From the NCBI GenBank assembly GCA_014773175.1, contig VXCM01001291.1, positions 1-64,000 of the forward strand: DNA of 64,000 nucleotides, read 5' to 3'. Of the stretch, positions 13,701 through 26,500 are shown piece by piece. The DNA is from Lucifuga dentata (lineage: Eukaryota; Chordata; Actinopteri; Ophidiiformes; Bythitidae). A program made the position numbers and the translations under genes. The notes under the pieces were generated by a model. That model did no database searches and was not told the DNA's origin. It was given only the letters and a program-made list of their open reading frames with translations. How positions within the stretch are numbered: the first letter of the stretch is position 1; each line of letters opens with the position of its first letter.

Positions 13701-16700
13701 TAATGTATAACCTTGCTGAGCAGTTTTGTAAAACCTATAGTAACAGTGTTTTCCCCATCTGTTGTTTTAAAAGATAATATAATATAATAAAATGATAATT
13801 GGTCTGCAGCATAAGGAATTTAAGATTTATGTCACTGAGGTAATAACAGAGAGCCGTGTACAGCTTTTGGATGGAAACAATCAGTGGTTTTGCAAGAGAG
13901 AAAATAGAATTAGGACTTTATAGTATATTCATTTAGGCTGGTATGACTGCTGTAACATCTTCATGTAGTCTTCTTCCTTTATTGGCTTATGAGTTTATCT
14001 CATCGTGTTCACAGCCTCCCCGGAGTCAGTTTTCTTTTTTTTTTTTTTTTNTTTTTTTTTTTTTTTTAATATGATATCCTTTTTTAATGAAAAATCATTT
14101 TGCTTTTCAGAAGACCCCGTGGGAACAGACACTGTTGAGAGAAAGATTACTGAACTATCTGTCAACAATGATCTAACAGAATTCAAGCCAGGTTTGTACC
14201 CACAGCCCATTAATTTTCTGCTTAATTAACATAATGGCGCCTCTGTTGATTGGCTTAAATACAACTGCAATTGCTGTTGTCGAGTTTAGTTTTAAATTGA
14301 ATGTTTTTTTTTTGCTTGCTGGCACTATTAGAAACAGACAGAAAATCCACTTACTAAATCCATAGATCTTCATAACCATATAATGGACGAGGTGTCTCAA
14401 AGAGTCCTGCACTTCTTGGAAAGATTTTCAATGCTAAATTCACAATGCTCAGTAGGCTAGTAAGTAGTTATTAAACACCAGTGCTAAGCCAGCTGACTCT
14501 GACTAATCAGAACAAGATAGATATGAATCTAATCTAGACTGTTGTTTAGCTTGCCATGAAGTTCTCCTTCATTCACATGGAGGACTCTTGAGTGGAACTG
14601 AATAATAGAAATTAAAATACACGTCATTTTATTTTACAATAAGTTACCTTGGAAATTAATACATTTTTAAAAAGATGTTCACTGTACCATATGATATGAA
14701 ACTAGCGACAGTCAGTGCAATGCTAATATTAATTAAACATAATTAATATAAACATTTTTTTGCTATATGTGAATTCCTCTACCACAGGGGTACTCATATA
14801 CATATCTTAAAGATCCACAAAAAAACTTCAGTAAGACAAAGTTCAGTTTATTAAGCCAGGGTTGGATTGGATTGGGATCCTAATGTGTTTTTTTTTTTTT
14901 NGAATCTGGATTTTGAGGATGACTGCTCTACCATATTAGAGCTAATCTCCATCTTTCCCAATAGCCTGCCGATGCAATAGTCTTACACACACAATTGCAT
15001 TGCAATTTAACTAATTTCATTTTTATCCAAATAATTGCAAATGCTTGGCATTACAAAAATCTCTTTTTGTAATGTGAAGCAAATTGGCTGTGAGATCATT
15101 TTCTTAATCAAGCAGTAAATGCTTTGCTCTCTGATCATATGCAAACCTACTAAGTTCAGAATGCATTTATTTACAAGGTTGTTTTATATGTCAAATGTCG
15201 AGGTAATACAACCATAAGGATATTAATTATTCTGAACATTTCTTGTGTTCTTGTGTGTTCTTGATTTCTCTCTCTGTTTTCTTTTACAGAAATAAAAGCA
15301 GCAAGCACCCCTGCAAAGAGTCCTGCATCTCCAGGGACTCCCATGCAAGAGTCTGAGTCTTTTCCAGCCCAGCTCTCTGTGGAGACACTGCCGACAGAGG
15401 AGATCTCATTACAAACTAAGCCAGCAAAGGAAGAGACCTGCCCTGACCAGGGCATGGTTAAACCCAGCACAACGGATTTTAAGGCCATCATCTCAACCAC
15501 CAAAGAAACAAGTACTGCATCGATACCTTTTACAGATGAACCAATGGAAGTCTCACCCTCCCAGCCTTCAAGAATGGATGCAGTTGGAGCTACTTCCTTG
15601 GAAACTTCAAAAGAACTTAACAAGGAGAGGAGGGGAGGTAGCACTTACAGGACCCTGGCAGAGACTGTTAAGACCTTGACCTCTACTACCCTGGAGATGG
15701 ACACTACACCGGAGAGCAAACCTAATCTGTCATTCCTCAGACCATCTTCAGAAGAGAATACCCTCAAAGCATCTCTGGAGAGGTTGACCAAGATCATTAC
15801 CTCTTCTTCCCACTATTCCCCTTTGGCCCGAGGGGCATCTTCCAGAGAACCCCTCCAAACCCACATCTTCCCTTCACTAGGTGATCACCACAGTGTGATA
15901 CCAACCACCACACTTATCCCACTTACCCCGAAGATTGGCATGGGAAAGCCAGCTATCTCCAAGAGGAAGTTTTCCCCTGGGAGGCCACGAGTGAAACAGG
16001 TAGGAACCAAGGTATCACATCACTGAAGATAACTGATTATATTCTGGACTGTCTGGCTGGTTCTGGATTTTTTTTGTGTGTGTCACAGCTTAAGTAATAA
16101 AAAGCAGGAATGGGTATGATGTATGATCGGTGATCATTTTATGCTATGTATTTTTATGTGAAGGGTAGATAAGTGTCCCATGGGCTCTGCTCTAGGGAGG
16201 TAGACTAGGTTTTCTGGTGTCGCTTGGTTGGTTCAAGCAGCTTGTGAGGTTAAGGTTATGCTGTTTCCAGACATGATTGATTTCCCGTCATGTAGCTTGC
16301 AGTAGAATGATACTAATATAGTGGGAAGACAGCAAGGTTACTGAAGCTCAGTCTCCACTCCTTTTTCCCTCTGCATAAGTGTGTTGTACTCCACGACTAG
16401 TTAGTCACAGTGTTGATGCAGAGCTCAGTTAAAGTTTGAGTTATTTCAAATAGAATTTGCATTTCTTTGGTCAAAAAGCCTTTAATCAAGAGTCCTCACC
16501 ATATTCCAACTCAGTATCATTCCTCATTCTCCTCATTCATTCACTCTGTTATGTTACGTCCACGTTACAAACATGCTACACCCTATAGACCCATAGCGTG
16601 CATTCATCAAGTCACAAAACATAGTGTCCACTACCATACTGTATGTGCTCATTATTATTTCCATATAATCATTTGTCACTTAAGACTGGGGGGAAAAAAA

Positions 16701-19515
16701 AACAAATTAAAAAAAAAAACTTTTTATCTCTTAATTCCACTGTCTCAGTCTTATTAGAACTAATTATAATAGAGACTATCAGGCAGCAAATGCCCCCATC
16801 TCAGTAAAATAACAGGAACTGAATCACACCCACGGCTATAATATATAATGAATGATGCTGCAGAGGGTAGACTTATTAAGTTTGCAAAATGTGTTTTCTT
16901 TCCTGAGATATATCCCATCGCCTAAATAAACATTATAAGGCTCAAACTAACTTGTTACACTAAGCCTAGGGAAATGTATTCCAGGCTTGTGAATGCTGCT
17001 CCTTTTTAGTCCAGCATGCTGCTTTCTGATATGCTTGCGTGCGGCTGTGCTTTTCCAGTTCGCCTTGTCAACATGTCCTAGAGATCCATGGTTGCCATGG
17101 CAAGTGTTTGCAGGGCCTCTTTCCTGCTGCATGATGCCCTGGCAAATTTTGCCGCGTGAAATGCAACTAACCCAATTATGCTCTCAGGGTTTGCCTTTAC
17201 AAAGAGTCTATTTGTAACATGCCTGTTTTAACTAAAATGCATGGAAACCCTAAGGATTGGCTTTAACACAAAAAATTAATTTAATAATCATTCATATTTT
17301 AGAATGTCAGAATGATACTTTCTCTTAGCCCCTCTTATGTGGGTATGTTTTGAATCATTCCCTGATGGCTACACTAGAAGCTCACCACATCTCTCTAACA
17401 TCTTTCTTTATGTGTTTTATTTCTTCGCTGGCTTTGTTTTTAAGTTGCTGCATTTTGTCGCCCTCCTCCCTCCCTCCCTCCCTCTCTCTCACTTTCTCTC
17501 ACCCGCCCTTCCTTACCTTAGGGTGCATGGAGCCCCCATAGCAGTGTGAGCTCCCCCTTGTCCTGGTCACCAGACCAGCCAGAGGGGTGGGACGTCCTAA
17601 AGACCAGGCAGTCCCCTGGCAGCCCCAGCTGGAGCATCAGAGTGGTAAATACCGTGGCTCACCAGAGACAGCAGGGCAGCAGTCGCCTGTGTTAGCCCGC
17701 TTTTTAGCCTAGTGATGTGCAATGTCAGAATGATCCTATGTGACACTATGATATATGGTGGCCTACATTAAAAATATCTCTAGAACAGGAGAAGAAGTTT
17801 CAGTGACCACTGGAGAACTGACGTCGTAAGATATGGTTACAGTATATTTACAGTTTTGCTGACTTTATTGATTTGAAAGATCAAATGTGGTCTTTTTCAA
17901 TCACACACTCTGGTGGTTTCTTAGGCTTATTCAGACCTACTCAAATATTCCTTGACATTTTTCCATCTGGGGTTTTGAAGACTAAAATATAATTTTGTTG
18001 CCATTATGAAATTTTTGTCACACTTGGCAAAGCTGGTTGAGGGGTAGATGGTGCGCTGTGGTTGGGCTCCAGCTCAGCTACTGTATGTCAGTCAAAAGGA
18101 ACACGGAATGGGATGGGTCCTGATGGGGAAACCAGGGCCAAATGTGTGGTAAATGGAAAGGGATTTGGTGCAGGGGGTGGAAGGTTCAGCTAGACTAAAG
18201 TTTGATAGTCGTGATTAGGCAGAGGCCTGTTGTTGGAAATGTGCTGAAGCTGGAGTGGAAGTCACATCGCGAGAACAACAGCTCTGAAACTTTTTCTCAG
18301 TAGTCTGACACCTGTCACTTGTAGGTTGTCTGGCAGAGTTGGTAGTGTACCTCTCTAATTACAGTCCTTATCAGGATCTATCGGAACGCCCAGAAAACAG
18401 TTGATAAATTGTTTTTCTCCTTGTTGAGCATTTGCTCAACAAGGAGATAAGTAGTAACACAGGATAAGTATTTATTTTACATTGGAATAAAATATCTTTT
18501 GCTCCTCTGAAGATCTGTAGAGTTCTAAGTTTGTTTGCATTTTTCTTTTGCCATGTTAGCTTGCATCCATATAAAAACCCCCTCTGAGGAAGTGACATAC
18601 CTTTCCAGAACTGCATGAACATTCCTCTTCCTCTAGTACAGTCTGTCCAGTCTAGAGGATGTACCATCCTAAAAGCTTTGGAATGGACATGTTGAAAGTT
18701 TCACTGTTGCAGTTGTTTAATTCAAGCTGACTTTGTTGTCCCTGTAGCAAAGGCCAACTCATACGACTTGGAGTATATAAGAGAGTGATTTGCAAACAAA
18801 AGGAGCTAAATATCCATTTACCTCTCTAAGATTTGCAGTGATTATTGTTCATGTGTTTCCCGCTGAGGTGTTGTATTGTAATTTTTTTAAATTTATTTTT
18901 TTTTCTTGCTTCCACAGGGTCGAGGCTCAGGCTTTCCGGGCCGGAGGAGGCCCAGAGGGGCAGGGCTGTCAGGTAGAGCTGGACGTGGCAGGGCCAGAGG
19001 CAAGAATGGAACTAGTCCCAGCATCAACCCTGGAGTATGTGCTGTCAGCTGGATGACATCTCCACGTCTGCCAAATATTGCACTGCATGCAAATCAGTGT
19101 TTGTTTTCCCCTTTAGCTAAAGACATGAATGATGTTTTGTAACCTGTTAAAGATAGAATTTTCTTTTTTCCATTTTCATTTTATAACTGATGTTACATAT
19201 TCCTAAACGCCGGTTCCTCTGTATTTTCAGCTCAGAAGTTGGATTGTAAAAGCTTAGTCATATTCAATCAAATCAAGATAGGGCAGTTATTTATAGTCAG
19301 ATACCTAATGTATTTCAATACGTTATTGTTTAGGGTTGTTCATGTGTCATCATCACACAAAGCCCTGTTTCTTTACATTATACATTTTTTTTTCCTGATA
19401 TGCAGCTAACCACAATAGAAACACCATACTCAGTCAAGGACGAAGAAGAAAATGCCATGCATAACACAGTGGTCATATTCTCCAGTAGTGACAGCTTCAC
19501 ATTAAAACAGGTATT

Positions 19516-19588
<73 letters not shown>

Positions 19589-20462
19589 TACAGTATTAGT
19601 GGGATATCTTAACTCTAACAGGTCGTTCCTTATTCTAAATTATTAAATCGTGTAGATGGTCTGAAATAAAATTCTGTGCTTAATGATCCTCCCACTGGTG
19701 ATTATCAAAGGCTGGTGTTATTTTTTCTTTTAATTAAAAGCAAATCCCATGAAAAGACAAAACCCAATAAGAATTCTCTCTGCTCTCAGTTGAAAGGGCT
19801 GAAAAGGGCACTTACTCTATTATCCTTGGTAATCAAAGGTCTTAAAATGCCATGGTTTCTAAATGGATCCTGTATTACTTTACTTTGTATTTTAAGTTGC
19901 TTTTATGCACATCCACCTTCACGGTGTACATATGGGTTTATGGTAATTAAATGATTTTCTCAAGTGGTTGGGATAACAGACAACCCCATAGATAAATGAC
20001 AGCTACTTATAGCACCAGTTCTATTGAATTAATATGCAGAACATATTAATATCCACATGAGTAATTGGTCACAAGCTTCGTCAAAAGTTCAGCAATGGTG
20101 TTCCTGCCTAAAAAATGAGATTGACAGCATCCACAAAGCAAATTATATTTCAGGAAAAGTTGAACTAGGGAAATAGGAATTACAAAAGTTTAACTATGTA
20201 CTTCAGTTCTGGCTTTAGAATTTTAAAGTGTCTAAGGTGTGAACTGCCTCCAAGAGATTAGGTATCTCACAGTATCCTACTTCCTTTCAGGACATGTGTG
20301 TGGTGTGTGGGAGTTTTGGTCTCGGTGCAGAAGGCCGTCTTTTAGCTTGTTGTCAGTGTGGCCAGTGCTACCATCCCTTCTGCGTTGGCATAAAGGTAAA
20401 CTCATGCAAATGCTTAAGTGCATAGTAGAAATATTACACTGTCATACATTTTTGTTATTGTG

Positions 20463-20508
<46 letters not shown>

Positions 20509-23500
20509 GCTACATACATGTCTTTGTCTTATTTCACTGTCCCCAGATCACCAAGATGGTGCTGAGTAAAGGATGGCGTTGTCTGGAGTGTACAGTGTGT
20601 GAGGCCTGTGGTCAGGCCACAGATCCTGGCCGCTTGCTGCTGTGCGATGACTGCGACATCAGCTATCACACTTATTGCCTGGACCCTCCACTCCAGAATG
20701 TACCCAAGGACAGCTGGAAGTGCAAATGGTGAGAAACTGCCAGTTATGAATTTTTGTCTTATTACTTACTTTTTAATTAGTTGCTTAAGTTTTGTCTTAC
20801 TGTATTACTTTTGTACCTTTCACCCTTTCACATTAATGTATTTCTGTGCAAAAAAAATGAACATCTGCTCCATTGCCTCATTTTCTTTGGGTGCTTTTTA
20901 GTTTGATTCTTTTAAGTGGTAATACTATTTTTGACCTTGCAGGAGCTTGATTGATGATGACATTTTTCATGTTGAATATCCACAGCAAGAAAGAAGCTCA
21001 TCAAACAGTAGTTTATAGTTGTTGCATTCTTAAGTCCTGTAATTGTTGTTCAGATAAAAGAGCTTGTTTTTTTTGTTTTGTTTTGTTTTGTTTTGTTTTG
21101 TTGAGTTAACATTGAGCTAAACCTTATCCCTTATATTTTGAACTATCATTTTATATCATTATTTGAATATCAATGATGTATGAAAGCAATCATTTAGACA
21201 TCCAGCTTAAACTGCCCTGAGGAAATTTATCAGATTGAACTGGTTTGTGTTCAGTCGCCCTCAAAATATGTATTTATTGTAAGTTTAAATCAGTGATTGT
21301 AATTTGAATGTCTTGAATGTTTTCATGGAGAGGGGATAAATTGATGCCTTCAAAAAAAAAAAAAGAAAAAAAAACAACTAAATGGAAAATAATTTAGTTT
21401 TTTGCACCACAGTGGAACATGTTGACAATGTTGTGAATATTCTGGATGTTTGCAGCACCTGTGCTACCCTCTCTAAAAGAACCTGGAGAGAATGACCTCT
21501 TTCCCCCATCTCCTGCAGGTGTGTGTCCTGTACCCAATGTGGCGCCACCTCCCCTGGCCTGAGGTGTGAGTGGCAGAATAATTACACCCAATGTGCCCCC
21601 TGCGCCAGCCTTGCAATATGCCCCATCTGCCTGGTGGATTATAGTGAAGGCACCATCATTGTGCAGTGCCGCCAGTGTGACAGGTGTGTGTGCACTGTTT
21701 TTTAGAAAGCCTGTTAGCTCTACAAAACCAGTCTCTTTACAATTTTTAAACACAATTGTCATTTTTCTAAACTCTATCCTTTATCCACAGATGGTTTCAT
21801 GCCTCTTGTCAGGGTCTGCATTCAGAGGAGGACATAGAAAAAGCTGCAGACAGCAACTTTGACTGCACAATGTGCCGAGCTTTCAAGACCAGTAAGGGTA
21901 GGAGAAGGGTGGTTTTTGTAGTTTTACAGTGTTTTTTTCCTGTTGGATGTGAAGTTTTTCTATTGGATATAGACATTTCTGTGATATTTGGTACTCCAGT
22001 TTCTGCTTTCTATGTTATTTGATGCCTTTTGTGTGTTCTGTGCTACTGCAGTTGTGGTCAAGGCCAGAGACGCCATTGAGCCTGTAGTTATGACGCAGAT
22101 TGTCACAAAGGCTAAAGACATGGGTGAGTTCTCAGTTTAAAAACTGAGCGATAATAAATAACCACAGGTAGAGAAGATTTCTACAGTGTGTTGATCTTTA
22201 GTTCATATTTGCTCAATGTACTGTAGCTCCCAGCACCTTAGTCTAGCCAGTAAAATTTCTTTTTGTCTTTTCAGACCTGACAAGAACCTACACCCAGGAT
22301 GGTGTTTGTCTAACAGAGTCGGGGCTCTGCCAGCTTCAGAGCCTGTCTGCAACTGCATCCCGGCGCAGGAAGCCCAAGCCCAAGCTGAAGCTGAAGATCA
22401 TTAACCAGAACAGCGTGGCAGTGTTTCAGGCCCCTGCAGAGCCTCTGTCAGAACATTCTCGGGATGAAGACATGGAGGATAACAGAGGTACCTGTCTTTT
22501 CACACAACCTTCATACCAAACTGGTTTAGAAGCCTCCAGGCCTTCTTTACAAAAGTGGAGGGGTAGGGATGGGCTCCAAGTATTGATTTTTAACCCATCA
22601 ACATAATTACCAGTCTGCTGAAAACTCATAATTTGAAATTTTGAGGTTTTTAAATTGATCTCTGTAAAAGTAAGGATTAGGTGTACATAGGAATGGCCCA
22701 GTCAGTGTTTACTTAATGGTCCAACTGGATATTACAAATGTGGGCACCTAGAAAATGTTCTTAAAATAAAAAATACGGACTCTTGCTGTCTTTGTGTATA
22801 TTATCATTTCAAACTGTTAGTACTGTTTTTACTGTTAAATTTGTTTGTGCTCTCATATATAACAATGTGTACAATGGTACAAAAAAAGTGTCATTGTTTT
22901 AACAGTGCAGTGCTGCATTTTGTTATCTGTGGTATCCAGATAGCAGTGCATTACAGTACATAAAATTAACAGGTCCTTTATATATCCAAAATTGGTCCTC
23001 TGAAAAAATGCCTTGATCAGCTCTGATCGTAGTCCAGCAAAACAGCTCGGGACATCCGTAATTATATTTATTTCCAAGTGAGAGATAAGGACAAATAATA
23101 GCTGGTATTTCAAAAATAAACAAGAAGACACTCAGAGAGTGCATACTTCCACTGTGACCAACAAAATCACCAATAAAAAAACCTCCACCGGATAACATTC
23201 TGGATCCTGAATCCAGAATATGATCTGGATCACCTCTGAAATCACTTCACTTCTTCACTCAACTTTTTCTATTTATCCCCCAAATTTCTTCCAAATCTGT
23301 CCATAGCTTTTTGAGATATCCTACTAACAAACAAATAAATGCTGGTGATCACATAACCTCCTTGGCAGAGGTAAAAAAAAAAAAAAAAAAAAACAGGATT
23401 AAAAAGTAATAAAACTATTATAATAATAATAATAACAACAACAACTACCCTGAAATCGAAGGTCCTAAATGGAACTGTGAGAAACTTCAGAAACATCAGT

Positions 23501-26500
23501 CCTACTGATGTCCTACCACTGACTGGAGATCCAAAGGAATGGATGCAGGAGTGGTGAGGCAGAGGGGTCTGGGCATGGTGTTCTGTGCCGCAGGGTTGTC
23601 ACTTATCATCAGTGTTCTCTCTCCCCCTTACAGAGGCGGAGCTTCTTGATTGTGAGGTGAAGTCTGACTCAAGCCTGGAGAGAGAGCCAACAGAAGACGA
23701 CTCCAAGGGGGCCGATGGCGGCAAGAAGAGGAAGAGGAAACCGTACCGGCCGGGTAGGGCACCTGATTGAAGGAGACAGCTCCTCTGAAGCATAAAATGG
23801 TGCAGTACATGCCCAATGCTAAAGCTGCAGCGCAACACTGCCATCTCAGGACTCCAGCATTTCCGTTGGGTGTTTTATAAATTATGCCTCCTTGATAGCA
23901 GCGCTCAGTGTAGCTGTAATGTACAACTCTATATTTATTAAATCATATGACTTTAGATAGTAATGAATGGTGTTCATTAGCAGGGAATCTATTAATTTAT
24001 TGATAATAAATTAGTACCCTTTCTCACCAAGGTATTGGCGGTTTCATGGTGCGCCAGAGGAGCCGTCCAGGACAAGGTCTAGGCAAAGCCAAACGGTTCC
24101 TCTGCAGAAAGGATTCATCTGGTTCTGTGTCAGAGAATCCCACTGGAAAAGATGAGGGTCTGTGCATCAATTATATATCCACACATCTACATTATAGTTA
24201 TGTTTATGTTTTTGAATAGTTTTTTTTTCTATCCATATCTGTTGTTTTCACTTCTTTTTTTGTTTTTGCAGCAGCAGCAGCAGGATGGACAGAGGCACTG
24301 CCTGATACTCCTGTAGATGAAATACCCCCTGGACCAGAGGTTCCAGAGAAAATAAAGAAACGATATAGAAAGAAAAAGACCAAGCTGGAGGAGGCCTTTC
24401 CCACCTACCTGCAGGTCTGTTACCTTAAATAACATCTGACGGAAATAAAAAGAATGGAGTATAGTATATGCCATATCGATGGTTTCACTTCAGAACATGC
24501 TGTACCCATTTTGTGGAAAATATAACCCATTCATTAGGGTATTCAAAAATATCCAGAATCTCTATTTTTTATGTCAGTATCTAAAAATAATAAGCTTTAG
24601 GATTAACCAACAACTTCTGTTTCATGTCAGCATTTATTTTCCGATTTTTCTAATGGTGGATATATTATTTCAGAATTAAACATTGCTTATAGTAGGAGGC
24701 ACATGCTTTCAGGAACAAATTAGCCAGTACAGCTTATACCAGCAGCTTATTGTATTTAAGCTGCAGTTAATTTGGAAACGTCTTCAACTTAAATCTGCTT
24801 TTGTTTTATTGTTATGCAGGTCTTCTATTTCTGTGCCCTGATTGTTTGGTCATGTCATGCCATATTATCATAAAACGTGGTTTGACTCAGCGATTGGAAC
24901 ATTGAGAGTCCAGAATACATTGCCTAGAAACCACGTGAAGATAGAGCTCTTTGCTTCTTTTTAAGAGGAATAGCATAAAGGAACTTACCACAGAGGATAC
25001 CCATCTCTGATTACGCTCTCCAAATGGCTTCTGTCTGAGTTGTGAAATGATATACACAAGCTTAACTGGAGATGACTTCAAGGTTCCTTGCCTCCAGCCA
25101 CTATCTCAGTGTCACCTTCTGTTGGCCAAAACATAGATGTGTGACATGCATTAAAGCACAGGCACAGCCAGTGTTGTTCTTTCTTTTTTTCCTCCATTAT
25201 AGTTGAGGGGAAGAGGGGATTGTTCAGTCTAAGCTAAAGGGACCATCACGCCGAAGCACATTTGATTAATAATTGAAACAACAATGCTGTGGGCTTTTAA
25301 TGTCAGCATGCAGCTGAATTCACAGGTCTGTGTTGAGGATAGTAGATGAATGACGTGGGTGTAAGTGGATGGGGTAGGTGGCAGAAGTGGGGTCATCGGC
25401 AGCATAACTGCTTCTCCAGTTTACTGCTATCAGTTCTCATGGACCCTCAGTGTGTGTCTGAATAATTTGTTTGTAGGTGTTGTGTTTCCTAAGAAATGTA
25501 GGTTGACAGTTGGTGAAAAACGGTCATCACAGAGAAGTGACCTATGCTTTGTGATGTCATGTTCAGGAGGCATTCTTTGGGAAGGACTTACTGGACAAAA
25601 GCAAGCAGAGCAGGCAGCAAGGGGTGGAATCAGGCCTGTTGGATGAAGGGCAAAGCCAAATGGAGAGGAGGCACCCGACTACCACTTTCCTGGACCCTTC
25701 GTCAGACCCTTTGCTCAGTGCGTCAGCAAGTTCCCTTCCTGCCAGACCAGCAGCAACACGTATGTGTACACATCACCGCAGTTCTCAAACAGTAGGAGTG
25801 TACTGATTTATTTATACAAATTAACGTACAGGTCTAAATATTGTGTGGTTACACTTACTGAACCAGCTCAAATTAGGCCAAAGCTGGAATGAAATGAGTG
25901 CTGGCTGAGTCGATGGACAGTGCAAGTATCAGAATACAATCAACAGCACAACCAGGAAATCTTGTGTCCTTTATTTTTGACATCAACAGAGTCTTTTGTT
26001 CCATTCCTTTCTTTCTCGCTCATCCCCCCTAGTGGCATCGGCCCAGTAAGACTACTGTAATGTCCCTGCAGCCCTTGTTCACAGAAAAGAAACTTCTCAA
26101 TACGACACGGCCCAGTGACCCCATACTTTTGTGATGATTATTAACTGTTGAGAGCAATGGTAGACTTAATGTTGCAACAGAACGTGACAGTATTACAGCC
26201 AAAATATAAATCCTCCTTAAGAATATTATAGATATCTCATAGAACATAAAAATGCTATGTATTATTAATCACTATCGACTCTTATAGATCACTATCTCTT
26301 ATAAATCACTATCAGTCACTATCAACTCTTCCTATAGAGTACAACAGAGACTAGATATGGGAGAAAATCAACTAAGTTAATAATTCTGAATTTAATTTGA
26401 CTTAGGTAACATGTTTGTAGCAGGTTATTTAATTTTTTCTGTTAAAGTAGGTAAAACTTTACTTAAAGGACCATAGCAGTGATTTTGCATGTTGAAGCTC

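Noticed and set aside
21394..21762. 122-codon minus-strand open frame
   Set aside because: It overlaps exon 17 antisense and has no recognisable domain.
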